From positions 1,302,001 to 1,366,000 of the forward strand of contig NZ_CP018171.1 in NCBI RefSeq assembly GCF_001889605.1: DNA of 64,000 nucleotides. The letters run 5' to 3'. This document shows positions 54,037-62,673 of this stretch, piece after piece (within the stretch, counting starts at the first letter, position 1; every line of letters starts with the position of its first letter). The stretch is from Aquibium oceanicum. GTDB taxonomy: Bacteria > Pseudomonadota > Alphaproteobacteria > Rhizobiales > Rhizobiaceae. The translations under genes and the position numbers were made by a program. The notes under the pieces are model-generated. The model did not search any database. It was not told the origin of the DNA and saw only the letters and a list, made by a program, of their open reading frames with translations.

Positions 54037-54108
54037 GTCGTCACCTCTCAGGCCTGGACTCTCCTTTCGCTGCGCTCCAGTCGGCCGAGGATGACGAAGC
54101 GGAGGGGA
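54037..54108 (+). repeat. Intergenic repeat unit B, copy 2
   Basis: The second copy of unit B (GTCACCTCTCAGGCCTGGAC ... GAGGATGACGAAGCGGAGG). It lies about 45 bases after unit A copy 2. Confidence 0.8.
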
Positions 54109-54223
54109 GACAGGTGTGGACGAGACCGGCGCCCACCCCAGTTGGATCAAAGACTTCCATGAATTCCATCCACGCGCTAGCCACCGGCGCCACACTACCC
54201 CCCTGGTCAGCGAAGGACGCGAG

Positions 54224-54637
54224 ATGGACGTGCAGGCGGCGATGATGGACGAAAGGATGCTTCGGCGCGTCATCGCGCTGCTCGTCTCGTTCGCCGCCTT
54301 GGCCGAGCGCGCCGCCGGCCGATCCGCGCCGGTTCGCTGGTTCGTGCTCATGATCCTGCGGCACGCCGAGGCGGTGGCGGAGAACTACGTCTGCGAGATG
54401 ACGGGCATGCGGCTCTTGAAACTCGAAGGGGTCGCGCCGGTCGGCAACGACCCCGACGATGCGCTCAGCCTCGTCGCGCGTTTCTACGCGCTGGCCGCGG
54501 CGCTCTGCGCCCTGTTGCCGCTCGTGAGCCTCTTCGACCGCCAATGCGAGGGGCGCCGGCGGGCGTCTGTTCACGCGGTACCGGGCTCCGGCCGCAGCCC
54601 AAGCGGCTGGATGCTGGAGCCGCAAGACACCTCCTAA
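54224..54637 (+). CDS. Small hypothetical protein with two hydrophobic segments
   Basis: A 137-aa protein. The ATG at 54224 has GAAGGA 7 bases upstream. Hydrophobic stretches at about residues 12-26 (RVIALLVSFAALAERA) and 83-100 (LVARFYALAAALCALLPLV) suggest peripheral or membrane association. Between them lies RHAEAVAENYVCEMTGM. I recall similar unnamed proteins in rhizobia but cannot name a family. An upstream ATG at 54116 would overlap the repeat block and is less likely. Confidence 0.6.
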   Translation: MDVQAAMMDERMLRRVIALLVSFAALAERAAGRSAPVRWFVLMILRHAEAVAENYVCEMTGMRLLKLEGVAPVGNDPDDALSLVARFYALAAALCALLPLVSLFDRQCEGRRRASVHAVPGSGRSPSGWMLEPQDTS

Positions 54638-54778
54638 GGCACGCCGCCGACCGCCAACGGTCGCGCATCGTTGCCGATGGCACTGCGCTCTCTTGGCGGG
54701 TTCGTCGAGCCAAGAACTCGTCCAGTCAAAAGAACCATGCACCGGCGGTTCGCTTTCGACCCGCATGCCGATTGACGC

Positions 54779-54808
54779 TTGACATGCAGGTAAATACCTG
54801 CATATTAT
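54779..54808 (+). promoter_or_regulatory. ArsR promoter with exact operator palindrome
   Basis: TTGACA (54779-54784) and TATTAT (54803-54808) are 18 bp apart, and the spacer is filled by a perfect dyad TGCAGGTA-AA-TACCTGCA (54785-54802). The ArsR-family gene begins 24 bases downstream. This is a textbook arrangement for autorepression. Confidence 0.8.
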
Positions 54809-54831
54809 CCTTCAACCAACCGATCGAAGCG

Positions 54832-55146
54832 ATGGACGCAGACAAGGTATTCAAGGCGCTCGCCGACCCGACACGCAGGAAACTGCTGGATCTTCTCGCC
54901 GAGAAGAACGGCCGGACGCTCGGCGAGCTTTGCGAGAACCTGGACATGGCGCGGCAATCGGCCACGCAGCACATCGGCATATTGGAAGCAGCCAACCTGG
55001 TGAGCACGGTCAGGCGCGGCCGGGAGAAGCTGCATTTCATCAACCCCGTGCCGCTGCACGAGGTCTACGAGCGGTGGGTGCGCAAGTTCGAACGCCAGCG
55101 GCTCGCCCTGCTGCACGACCTGAAGAAGGAACTCGAAGGAGAGTGA
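54832..55146 (+). CDS. ArsR-family transcriptional regulator
   Basis: A 104-aa winged-helix repressor: MDADKVFKALADPTRRKLLDLLAEKNGRTLGELCENLDMARQSATQHIGILEAANLVSTVRRGREKLHFINPV spans most of the protein. The metal-binding cysteine pair of arsenic/cadmium ArsR proteins is absent, so it is probably not a metal sensor. The start at 54832 fits; an in-frame ATG at 54784 lies in the operator. It is paired with the SRPBCC gene 2 bases downstream, a standard combination. Confidence 0.9.
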   Translation: MDADKVFKALADPTRRKLLDLLAEKNGRTLGELCENLDMARQSATQHIGILEAANLVSTVRRGREKLHFINPVPLHEVYERWVRKFERQRLALLHDLKKELEGE

Positions 55147-55148
55147 CC

Positions 55149-55613
55149 ATGACCGGTGAGACGATCAGCTTTGTGTATGTTACCTACATCCTCTCCACGC
55201 CGCAAAAGGTGTTCGAGGCCATCACGAGGCCGGACGTCGCGCGGCGCTACTGGGGCCACGAGAACGTCTCCGACTGGCAGCCCGGATCGAAGTGGGAGCA
55301 TGTCCGCGCCAACGACGAGCGCACTGTCGAACTCGTCGGCAAGGTCATCGAGGTCTCCCCGCCCTCGCGCCTCGTCATGAGCTGGGCCAATGCCTCCCAG
55401 GCAGACGACCCGTCGAGCTACAGCCGGGTGACATTCGACATCGTCGAATATGACGACATGGTGAGGCTGACCGTCACCCACGACGACCTCGTCGCGGGAA
55501 GCGGCATGGCGAACGGAGTCAGCAAGGGCTGGCCGGCGGTTCTCTCCAGCCTGAAGTCGCTGCTGGAAACCGGCCGCGGGCTCGACGTCTTCGCCAAGCC
55601 GAAGGCGGCATGA
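55149..55613 (+). CDS. SRPBCC (AHSA1-type) domain protein paired with ArsR
   Basis: A 154-aa SRPBCC-fold protein: FVYVTYILSTPQKVFEAITRPDVARRYWGHENVSDWQPGSKWEH (residues 8-51) and SKGWPAVLSSLKSLLETGRGLDVF near 125-148. ArsR-SRPBCC pairs are widespread; the ligand and role are unknown. It begins 2 bases after the ArsR stop, so it is the main regulated partner. Confidence 0.88.
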   Translation: MTGETISFVYVTYILSTPQKVFEAITRPDVARRYWGHENVSDWQPGSKWEHVRANDERTVELVGKVIEVSPPSRLVMSWANASQADDPSSYSRVTFDIVEYDDMVRLTVTHDDLVAGSGMANGVSKGWPAVLSSLKSLLETGRGLDVFAKPKAA

Positions 55614-55662
55614 GCCTATTGGCGCGACAGTTTACCGAGCCACAAACCGTAGAGGCGAAACC

Positions 55663-56424
55663 ATGAAGATCGGCGTCATCGGGGTTGGCGAGATCGGCGG
55701 AACGCTAGCCACCGGGTGGAGCAGGACGGGCCACGCCGTGCGGGTGGCAAATTCGCGCGGACCCGACGCGGTCCGGACGTTCGCGGATAAAATCGGGGCC
55801 GTCGCCGCAGATGTCCGCGGCGCCGTGGAAGGCGCCGAGGTCGTGCTTCTGTCCATGCCGTTTCCCGCCGTGGTGACGTTGCCTGGCGATCTCTTCGATC
55901 GGGCGGCGGAAGGCGTCGTGATCATAGATACGGCGAACTACTACCCCGATGTGCGCGATCCCCGCATTCCGGAGATCGACGCCGGAATGCCCGAGAGCGT
56001 CTGGGTATCGCGGCAACTCGGGCGGCCCATCATCAAGGCGTTCAACAGCATCATGTTTTACGCACTTTCCGAACTGGGAAAGCCCAAAGGGTCGCCGGAC
56101 CGGCTGGCAATCCCCGTGGCGGGTGATGATGCCCGAGCCAAGCAAGTCGTCATGACACTGGTGGACGAGGTGGGTTTCGATCCGGTCGATGGCGGTTCGC
56201 TGGAGGAATCGTGGCGGCAGCAGCCTTCGACGCCCGCCTATTGCTGCGATTATGACGTAGCCAGGACGCTGCAGGGGATCAGGGCAGCGATCAAGGGTAG
56301 GGCGGAGACGATCCGCGACGGCGCTTGGAGGGAGAAGTACGGCAGGCTGTTCGCCGGCAACCCCACCTACGCAGACGTCCATCCCGAGATCATCGCAATG
56401 AACCGTTCGTTCAACCCACTTTAG
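55663..56424 (+). CDS. NADPH-dependent F420 reductase-like NAD(P)-binding protein
   Basis: A 253-aa Rossmann-fold protein: MKIGVIGVGEIGGTLATGWSRTGHAVRVANSRGP (residues 1-34) and VIIDTANYYPDVRDPRI near 87-103. ELGKPKGSPDRLAIPVAGDDARAKQVVMTLVDEVGFDPVDGGSLEE lies near 137-182, the F420/NADP oxidoreductase-like end. Proteobacteria of this type usually lack F420, so it more likely uses another acceptor. AGAGGCGAAACC precedes the ATG. Confidence 0.85.
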   Translation: MKIGVIGVGEIGGTLATGWSRTGHAVRVANSRGPDAVRTFADKIGAVAADVRGAVEGAEVVLLSMPFPAVVTLPGDLFDRAAEGVVIIDTANYYPDVRDPRIPEIDAGMPESVWVSRQLGRPIIKAFNSIMFYALSELGKPKGSPDRLAIPVAGDDARAKQVVMTLVDEVGFDPVDGGSLEESWRQQPSTPAYCCDYDVARTLQGIRAAIKGRAETIRDGAWREKYGRLFAGNPTYADVHPEIIAMNRSFNPL

Positions 56425-56534
56425 ACCGGGGTCTCCGGGCTTCTACCGCTTCACACCGAATACGACTTCGGCAGGCCGGCACCGGGCTGGTTCCTGCAAT
56501 TGAGATCGTGCGACCTATCGGAAGGAAAACGACG

Positions 56535-56951
56535 ATGACCAAGCCATACACCGGCGGATGCGCGTGCGGCGCGATCCGCTACGAGACGAGCCACGAACCG
56601 ATCTTCCAGAACCATTGCCAGTGCATGGATTGCCAGAAACGAAGCGGTACCGGGCACGGCTCCTATCTCACTTTCCCGAACCGCGCGGAAATGAAGATCA
56701 CGGGCGAGGCGGCGAACTGGCGTGTTGCCGGCGACAGCGGCAATGACAAGTTCCACGCCTTCTGTCCGGCCTGCGGCACGCCGGTCTACCTGACGTTCGC
56801 GGCCATGCCCGAGATCATCGCGGTCCATGCCGCAAGCCTCGACGATCCCGGCCGGTTCGCGCCGCAGGTCGTCACCTATGCCAGCCGGGGCCACACCTGG
56901 GACCGGATGGACCCCGCACTACCGGCATTCGAGACGATGCCGACGGGTTAA
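56535..56951 (+). CDS. GFA family glutathione-dependent formaldehyde-activating-like protein
   Basis: A 138-aa GFA/Mss4-fold zinc protein: GGCACGAIRYE at residues 7-17, HCQCMDCQKRSGTGHG near 27-42 and FCPACGTPVYLTF near 75-87 provide the Cys ligands. True formaldehyde-activating enzyme is longer and only one branch of the family. This one may act on another thiol-linked substrate. GAAGGA lies about 10 bases upstream of the ATG. Confidence 0.86.
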   Translation: MTKPYTGGCACGAIRYETSHEPIFQNHCQCMDCQKRSGTGHGSYLTFPNRAEMKITGEAANWRVAGDSGNDKFHAFCPACGTPVYLTFAAMPEIIAVHAASLDDPGRFAPQVVTYASRGHTWDRMDPALPAFETMPTG

Positions 56952-57009
56952 ACTTGGGCGAGGGTGACGATGACACCGCTAGATGGTGAGGGGGTTGTTG
57001 TTGACGCCT

Positions 57010-57249
57010 TCACCCGCCCGCGAACGTCACCTTCACCCCACGCTGGCGAAAATAGGCCTGCATCAGCTTCCGGCCTGACCGATTGCCTTGCGCCAGCTTG
57101 GCGGGGTCGAACACGGCCTCCTTCTGCCCCTCCCGCGCCATCGCGGCCTTCAGGGTCGCGATGTGCTCATCGAGGTCGGCATTGTCCGCCTGCAGCGATT
57201 CGTAGATTCGGTCCGTCGCCTCGGCCACAGTCGGTTCGCTCACGCTCAT
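57010..57249 (-). CDS. Small conserved-type hypothetical protein
   Basis: A 79-aa acidic-then-basic protein: MSVSEPTVAEATDRIYESLQ at the start, a helical centre LDEHIATLKAAMAREGQKEAVFDPAKLAQGNRSGRKLMQAYFRQRGVKVTF. It has no signal peptide or membrane segment. I recognise no domain. It is probably real from its length and a clean ATG; its neighbour on the same strand is the truncated aminopeptidase. Confidence 0.6.
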   Translation of the reverse strand: MSVSEPTVAEATDRIYESLQADNADLDEHIATLKAAMAREGQKEAVFDPAKLAQGNRSGRKLMQAYFRQRGVKVTFAGG

Positions 57250-57311
57250 GCTCCTTGCTTGTCCGGCCGGCGGTTAGCACGGCTTCGTCGCGGCCGGAAG
57301 CGGGGAAGATC

Positions 57312-58133
57312 TTACACCCATTCGCCCTTGCGCATCACCGGCTCGCTCGATCCGTCGGCAGCGATGCCGTCGACGTCGATCTCACCCGAGCCGATCATCC
57401 AGTCGATGTGGATGAAGCTCTTGTTGCCGCCGGCGGTCGCGATCGCCTCGGCATCCATCAGTGCGCCGTTCCTGAAGCACTTCGAGTAGCACTGGCCGAG
57501 GGCGATGTGGCTGGCCGCGTTCTCGTCGAACAGGGTGTTGTAGAACAGGAGCCCGCTCTGCGAGATCGGCGAGGAGTGCGGCACCAGCGCGACCTCGCCC
57601 AGACGCCGCGCGCCCTCGTCGGTGTCGAGAACCTTCTCCAGCACGTCCTGCCCGCGCGTGGCCTTCGCCTCCACGATGCGGCCTTCCTCGAAGCGCACCT
57701 CGATGCCGTCGATCAGCGTGCCCTGGTAGGAGAGCGGCTTGGTGCTGACCACGCGACCGTCCACGCGCCGCGCATGCGGGGTGGTGAACACCTCTTCGGT
57801 CGGGATGTTGGGATTGCAGGTGATGCCGTTCTTGGCCGTCGAGGCGCCGCCGTGCCATTCGTGCCCATCGGCGAGGCCCACCGTGAGGTCGGTGCCAGGG
57901 CCGCTGAAACGCAGCGCGGAAAAATTCTTGCCGTTCAGCCATTCGGTGCGGGTGCGCAGCGCGGCGTTGTGCGCGGCCCAGGCCGAGACCGGATCGTCAT
58001 TGTCGACGCGCGAGGCGGCGAAGATCGCCTCGGCGAGCTTGGCCACCGCCACGTCCTCTTCGTCGCCGGGAAAGACGACCTTGGCCCAGGAAGGGTTCGG
58101 ATAAGACACGATGTTCCAGTTGATGTCGAACAC
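57312..58133 (-). pseudogene. M29-family aminopeptidase, N-terminally truncated at the element junction
   Basis: The remaining frame is 273 aa, about two thirds of the usual 400+ aa. It starts within the family at FDINWNIVSYPNPSWAKVVFP and runs through LRTRTEWLNGKNFSAL and TPHARRVDGRV to LMDAEAIATAGGNKSFIHIDWMIGSGEIDVDG, containing the C-terminal zinc ligands. The N-terminal part is missing: two codons upstream on the minus strand the reading frame meets TAG, and beyond it lies the integrase region. A GTG at 58133 could restart translation, but a working enzyme is unlikely. Confidence 0.82.
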
Positions 58134-58227
58134 GAACTATGGCAGCGGCAATCCACAGTGAGCAACATCGGGCACCAGGAAAAGCGTTCATTAAGAGGGG
58201 GTTACAGGCGCGCAGGCCAAGTCCGTT

Positions 58228-58264
58228 CAACATCGAACAACATCGACCAACATCGAGCAACATA
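58228..58264. repeat. Four 10-bp direct repeats beside the integrase gene
   Basis: CAACATCGA-N is repeated at 58228, 58238 and 58248, with a partial copy CAACATACA at 58258. An isolated CAACATCGG occurs near 58163. Such iterons upstream of a tyrosine integrase are typical of arm-type recombinase or excisionase binding sites. Confidence 0.65.
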
Positions 58265-58306
58265 CACCAAATGTATGAAAGCGCCTTGCAGGTGGGTGTT
58301 TCGTGT

Positions 58307-58322
58307 TGTATGTTATCATACA
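58307..58322. promoter_or_regulatory. Inverted repeat in the integrase promoter region
   Basis: TGTATG-TTAT-CATACA, a perfect 6-bp-arm dyad with an outer GTTGTA/TACAAC extension, lies 27 bases before the integrase ATG. It is a candidate operator or recombinase site. Confidence 0.45.
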
Positions 58323-58348
58323 TTTACAACTATGACGGGCAGACGTAG

Positions 58349-59491
58349 ATGGGCCGGTTGAACAAGCTGACCGACAAGCAGGTGAGGGCAGCAAAGACTG
58401 GGCTTCACGGGGACGGATCAGGCTTATTCCTGCGGGTGCAGGGCGACGCCCGCTCATGGGTGTTCATCTATCAACGCGAGAAGCGCCGTCGAAATATGGG
58501 TCTTGGTTCGTACCCGACTGTATCGCTCGCACTGGCTAGGGAGTTCGCATCTGTTGCACGTGAACAGATTGCCCGTGGCTTAGATCCTCTGGACGAACGC
58601 AAGCGCGCAAACCCGCCGACGTTCGAAGTGATGGCTCTGCAATTTGTCGACGCGAACGCCCCGAACTGGACGCCGAACGTCACCGAACGCTATCGGTCAT
58701 TCATCGCGAAACACCTCGCCGCTCTGAATCCCATGACTGTTGACAAAATCGATACCCCCCACATCGTCGCTACACTCAAGCCGCTTTGGGGCACGCCTAC
58801 CGGGGCCTATGTGCGCAGTGCGATCGAACGCATCTTAAATTATGCCACGGTGAGCGGCTATCGCGCCGAGGGTCCGAACCCCGCACGTTTCAAAGGGCAT
58901 ATAGCCCTTCTGTTGCCCCAGAAACAAAACCCGACGGAACACCATGCGGCGATGCCCTTCGCTGACGTGCCCGCGTACTACAAGCGGCTCTTGGAACGTC
59001 GCACCTTTGCTTCTCGTGCCTTGCAGTTCACGATCTTGATGGGCCTGCGGCAAGCCGAGACACGCCTATTGCGTTGGCGCGAAGTCCGAGACGATCACAT
59101 TGAAATCGAGGCCGAACGCTACAAGACGCGCAAAGCGTTCAGAGCGCCGCTGTCCGCCCCCGCACGTGTCATCCTCGATGCCATGCGTGCGATCAACCCC
59201 GACGCGGGGCCGGACGATCTCGTGTTCCCCGGTCGTGACGGCAAGTCGCCGCTATCGCACCGCATCTTCGCGCAGACGATGGACTTCACCGGGGCGAAGG
59301 ATTTCACCGTTCACGGATTCCGGTCATCGTTTGCCGATTGGGCGTTAAAGCAGGGGAATGCACTGCACGTAGTCGATATGTGTCTCGGGCATCTCGTCGG
59401 TTCGAAGGTGTCGCGAGCCTACTTGCGCACCGACATGCTCGATGAACGCCGCTCGATCATTGACGCCTGGGCGGAATACGTTGCTGTCTGA
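58349..59491 (+). CDS. int: Tyrosine-type site-specific integrase (P4-like)
   Basis: A 380-aa phage/genomic-island integrase. The N-terminal DUF4102-like arm-binding part is LNKLTDKQVRAAKTGLHGDGSGLFLRVQGDARSWVFIYQREKRRRNMGLGSYPTVSLALAREFA (about residues 4-67), followed by a SAM-like core-binding domain. Catalytic residues are Arg in GLRQAETRLLRW near 231, His-x-x-Arg in TVHGFRSSFADW near 320, His in CLGHL near 344 and Tyr in SRAYLRTDM near 354. It is intact. Codon use and lower GC fit acquisition. Confidence 0.93.
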   Translation: MGRLNKLTDKQVRAAKTGLHGDGSGLFLRVQGDARSWVFIYQREKRRRNMGLGSYPTVSLALAREFASVAREQIARGLDPLDERKRANPPTFEVMALQFVDANAPNWTPNVTERYRSFIAKHLAALNPMTVDKIDTPHIVATLKPLWGTPTGAYVRSAIERILNYATVSGYRAEGPNPARFKGHIALLLPQKQNPTEHHAAMPFADVPAYYKRLLERRTFASRALQFTILMGLRQAETRLLRWREVRDDHIEIEAERYKTRKAFRAPLSAPARVILDAMRAINPDAGPDDLVFPGRDGKSPLSHRIFAQTMDFTGAKDFTVHGFRSSFADWALKQGNALHVVDMCLGHLVGSKVSRAYLRTDMLDERRSIIDAWAEYVAV

Positions 59492-59704
59492 TTCAGCTAG
59501 GCGAGAACAAAGCTTATCCCTGCCAGACGAAGCGGCGGGTTTCGACCTCATTTCGGTCGTTCAAACGCGATTGCGAGGCGCGCGAAACCTGCCAGTAGCT
59601 CCGCGCCGTTTTTGGACTCGAGCGGGGCCATCCCGCTGATTATTGCGGCACTGGCCGACGGCGTAACGCTCGCCAACCAGGGCAGCAGTGCGCGCGCTGA
59701 CTTG

Positions 59705-61063
59705 CTACGAGGCGATTGCCGGATATCGAAAGGTCGCTTCCCCACGATCATTTGCATAAACCTCTTCTACTTGCGACCAACACGATAAAAGGGCGTCCAC
59801 ACAGGCAGGATCGAAGTGGGTGCCGGCGTTTTCGGCAAAGTGTCTTTTGACCTCAGAGAGCGGCCAGGGCTTCTTGTAGGGACGCTCTGAAAGGAGTGCG
59901 TCGCAGACGTCGGCGACAGCGGTCAGCCTGCCGGAGATTGGAATGTCGTCACCCGAGATTCTGCGCGGATAACCTTTGCCATCCCATCTCTCGTGATGAG
60001 ACAGCGCTATTTCAGCAGCTAACTGCACCAGCTCGGAGTCGCTTCCGGAGAGAATTTCGTAGCCCCTGAGCGCATGCGTTTCCATCTCCCGCCGTTCGTC
60101 GTCATCAAGTTTTCCAGGCTTGTGGAGGATGGCATCAGGGATGGAGATCTTGCCGACATCGTGCATCGGAGACGCCCGGCACAGGTCTTCGACGAAAGTG
60201 GGATCAAGCCCCAACTTCTCCGCGACAACTCTGCTAATTTTTGCAACCCGCACGACGTGCTGACCAGTTTGATCATCCCGCAATTCGCCTGCTCGAGACA
60301 ATCTCTGGATGATCTCTCCCTCACGGGACAAGATCTTGTCAGTGGCAGCACCGATCTCTGAGACCATAGCATTAAAGCTCGCGGCAAGTTGGGCGGTCTC
60401 TGAATCTGGTGTTTTGATTGACACCTGACTGTATTTACCAGTGCGCGCCACGTCGTCCATGGCGCGGGTCAATTGGTGCAGCGGGCGGGTGATCGATCGC
60501 TGCAGTCGCCATGCAAGCAATAGGCTGGGCACGAGAGCTACGGCCGACCCGACCAGTGCGTATCCAAGCACCGTCCATACCTGGCTAAGTAGGTCACTTT
60601 CGGCGATCAATGTGAGTTTGCCGACTTCCTCCCCGCCATCAATGACTGGCGTCGTCACCGCTACAGTATCCGCGAATAGAAGACGCCAAATGTTCTTGCT
60701 GGCGAACGTGTCGCCGATATCTACGTCGCTCTCGAGCCGAACAACGGAACCGATGCTCGCTAGCTGCGATCCGTCTCTGTCAATCACCTCCGCGAAGAGT
60801 AGATGAGGAATCCGAGCTATGCCTCTCAGAGATTGCTGGACCCCGGCAGCATCATCATCGGCCGTGGCGGCGGATACCGCGGCCCCAAACACCTGCGCGG
60901 TTGCCGCCATCGTTTCCCGCTTTTGGAGAAGAAACTGATTGGCCTCGTGCCACATGCTGATCACCGACGCCATCAAGAGCGCGACCCCGAGGGACGATAG
61001 AACGAGCCAGGTCAGCTTCGTCTGTATTGAGACCGAAGTTTGCGAACAACGTCGCACAATCAC
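59705..61063 (-). CDS. Membrane-bound HD-GYP domain signalling protein
   Basis: A protein of about 450 aa. TM helix 1 (LTWLVLSSLGVALLMASVISMW) is followed by a periplasmic sensing region of about 125 residues, then TM helix 2 (VLGYALVGSAVALVPSLLLAW) and a HAMP linker. The C-terminal HD-GYP domain has MHDVGKISIP, then IALSHHERWDGKGYP and DVCDALLSERPYK. HHERWDGKGYP is the GYP motif; these domains hydrolyse cyclic di-GMP. The start is taken as GTG 61063 with GGAG upstream; a TTG at 61087 is the alternative. It lies in the accessory region. Confidence 0.86.
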   Translation of the reverse strand: MIVRRCSQTSVSIQTKLTWLVLSSLGVALLMASVISMWHEANQFLLQKRETMAATAQVFGAAVSAATADDDAAGVQQSLRGIARIPHLLFAEVIDRDGSQLASIGSVVRLESDVDIGDTFASKNIWRLLFADTVAVTTPVIDGGEEVGKLTLIAESDLLSQVWTVLGYALVGSAVALVPSLLLAWRLQRSITRPLHQLTRAMDDVARTGKYSQVSIKTPDSETAQLAASFNAMVSEIGAATDKILSREGEIIQRLSRAGELRDDQTGQHVVRVAKISRVVAEKLGLDPTFVEDLCRASPMHDVGKISIPDAILHKPGKLDDDERREMETHALRGYEILSGSDSELVQLAAEIALSHHERWDGKGYPRRISGDDIPISGRLTAVADVCDALLSERPYKKPWPLSEVKRHFAENAGTHFDPACVDALLSCWSQVEEVYANDRGEATFRYPAIAS

Positions 61064-61253
61064 GTGTCGATGCTCCGATGGCGTCAAGATGTAGTGTACA
61101 CGGACGTCAAGCCCCTGCTTACGGCTGAGTTTCGATGGTTTCTGCGTTCGATCGGGATTAGATCGCAGTAGTTCCGAGGGAACATCATGCCGACAGAGCG
61201 TTAAAGGTTCCTCTTGCGGACATCACCGCTTCGCCGTTCCTCGTCAAAGGGCT

Positions 61254-61405
61254 TCATTCAGCCAGGGAGACGCTGGTGCTGTTCGGGCCAAGTCCTGCAG
61301 GGACAGGGACTCTTGAACCTTCATAGTCGGAGTTGAGGACGAGCGTCACCCCATCGGTGACGTCCAGCTGGTAGGCGACTATAGCTGTCCAATCCGACTC
61401 GGTAC
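61254..61405 (-). pseudogene. TadG-like pilus protein, 3-prime part separated by an IS element
   Basis: The C-terminal 50 residues of the gene interrupted by the IS3 element: SDWTAIVAYQLDVTDGVTLV and a tail ending VSLAE. Reading across the IS junction after removing the IS and one GTAC copy restores one open frame with the 5-prime part at 62727-63925. Confidence 0.85.
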
Positions 61406-61444
61406 TGAACCGCCCCGGGTTTGCCGGAGGCCATTTGGTTTGAG

Positions 61445-62350
61445 TCACGCTGCCATGGCCGGTTCTTCCAGCATGGCGTAGTAGCGTGCCTCGGCTTCGG
61501 CCGGCGGGATGTTGCCGATGGGCTCCAGCAGCCGGCGATTGTTGAACCAGTCGACCCAGTTCAGCGTTGCGAACTCGACGGCCTCGAAGGAGCGCCAGGG
61601 TCCGCGCCGATGGATCACCTCGGCCTTGTAGAGGCCGTTGATGGTTTCGGCGAGAGCGTTGTCGTAGGAGTCGCCGATACTTCCGACGGAAGGCTCGATG
61701 CCCGCCTCGGCCAAACGCTCTGTGTAGCGGATGCTGACATATTGAGATCCCCTGTCCGAATGATGCACCAGGCCACCGCGATGAATGGGCCGCCGCTCGT
61801 GCAGGGCCTGTTCAAGAGCATCGAGAACGAAGCTCGCATGCGCCGTCCGGCTCACCCGCCAGCCGACGATGCGACGCGCATAGGCGTCGATCACGAAGGC
61901 CACGTAGACGAAGCCCGACCAGGTGCTGACGTAGGTGAAGTCCGAGAGCCAGAGCCTGTTCGGCGCCGGGGCATGGAAGACCCGGTTCACATGGTCGCGT
62001 GGACATGGCGCGGCCTTGTCCTGGACCGTGGTGCGGATCGGCTTGCCGCGGATGACGCCGTGTAGGCCCACGTCGGCCATTAGCCGCTCGACTGTGCAGC
62101 GCGCAACGCCGAAGCCTTCGCGCAGCATCTGACGCCAGACCTTGCGCGCACCATACACCTCGAAGTTCTCGGTGAAGACGCGCTCGATCTCGGGCTTGAG
62201 CTCCAGGTCCCGCTTCGCCCGCGCCGACAGCTTCTCGGGATTGGCGCGCTTGGCGACATGGTGGTGGTAGGTCGACGGGGCGATCGGCAGCACCTTGCAG
62301 ATCGGCTCGACCCCATACGCCTCGCGGTGATCGTCGATGAACGCGATCAT
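61445..62350 (-). CDS. IS3-family transposase OrfB (DDE integrase domain)
   Basis: About 301 aa from the ATG at 62350. HTH_21-type start [22 protein letters not shown]. The integrase core has the first Asp in [13 protein letters not shown] near residue 122, the second in [11 protein letters not shown] near 185 and the Glu in [19 protein letters not shown] near 223. Its ATG overlaps the orfA stop by 4 bases (ATGA), so it may be translated by coupling or as an OrfAB fusion. All three catalytic residues are intact. Confidence 0.93.
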   Translation of the reverse strand: MIAFIDDHREAYGVEPICKVLPIAPSTYHHHVAKRANPEKLSARAKRDLELKPEIERVFTENFEVYGARKVWRQMLREGFGVARCTVERLMADVGLHGVIRGKPIRTTVQDKAAPCPRDHVNRVFHAPAPNRLWLSDFTYVSTWSGFVYVAFVIDAYARRIVGWRVSRTAHASFVLDALEQALHERRPIHRGGLVHHSDRGSQYVSIRYTERLAEAGIEPSVGSIGDSYDNALAETINGLYKAEVIHRRGPWRSFEAVEFATLNWVDWFNNRRLLEPIGNIPPAEAEARYYAMLEEPAMAA

Positions 62351-62673
62351 CGTTTGAATGGGCGGTCGAGCTCCGCCTGGGCAAAATACGCCGACGCCTT
62401 GCGCAGGATCTCGTTGGCCTGCCGAAGTTCTCGGTTCTCCCGTTCCAGGGCCTTCAGCTTGGCCGCCATGTCCGCCGGCACACCGGCCCGCTTGCCGGCA
62501 TCCACCTCGGCCTTCTTCACCCACTCGTTCAGCGTCTGGCCCGTGCAGCCGATCTTGCCCGAGATCGACATGATCGCCGCCCAGCGGGAGGGGTGTTCAT
62601 GCTCGTGATCCAGCACCAGCCGCACGGCTCGCTGGCGTACTTCCGGGGAAAACTTGTTCGTCGTCTTGCTCAT
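62347..62673 (-). CDS. IS3-family transposase OrfA (HTH domain)
   Basis: A 108-aa protein: an N-terminal helix-turn-helix ([48 protein letters not shown], about residues 9-56) and a C-terminal leucine-zipper-like helix with [35 protein letters not shown]. It binds the IS ends. It is complete and typical in size. Confidence 0.92.
   Translation of the reverse strand: MSKTTNKFSPEVRQRAVRLVLDHEHEHPSRWAAIMSISGKIGCTGQTLNEWVKKAEVDAGKRAGVPADMAAKLKALERENRELRQANEILRKASAYFAQAELDRPFKR

Larger units (their letters stand above)
53552..54223. other. Non-coding intergenic block with mosaic repeats
   Basis: A 672-bp stretch with no convincing gene. It holds two copies each of two mosaic sequence units, listed separately. 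Short frames through it, for example SSQGEAGA...EAQTLGSMPEHRG, are translations of the repeat and not real genes. Confidence 0.75.

Noticed and set aside
53580-54110. Small genes encoding peptides such as QTLGSMPEHRG
   Set aside because: They are translations of the intergenic repeat units and differ in frame and ends between the two copies.
58228-58264. A short CRISPR-like repeat array
   Set aside because: The repeats are only 10 bp, have no spacers and lie beside an integrase without cas genes; they fit iterons instead.
61171-61183. GTTCC-GAG-GGAAC palindrome as an EcfG-type promoter
   Set aside because: The spacing to the second element is wrong for the minus strand, and no plus-strand gene follows.
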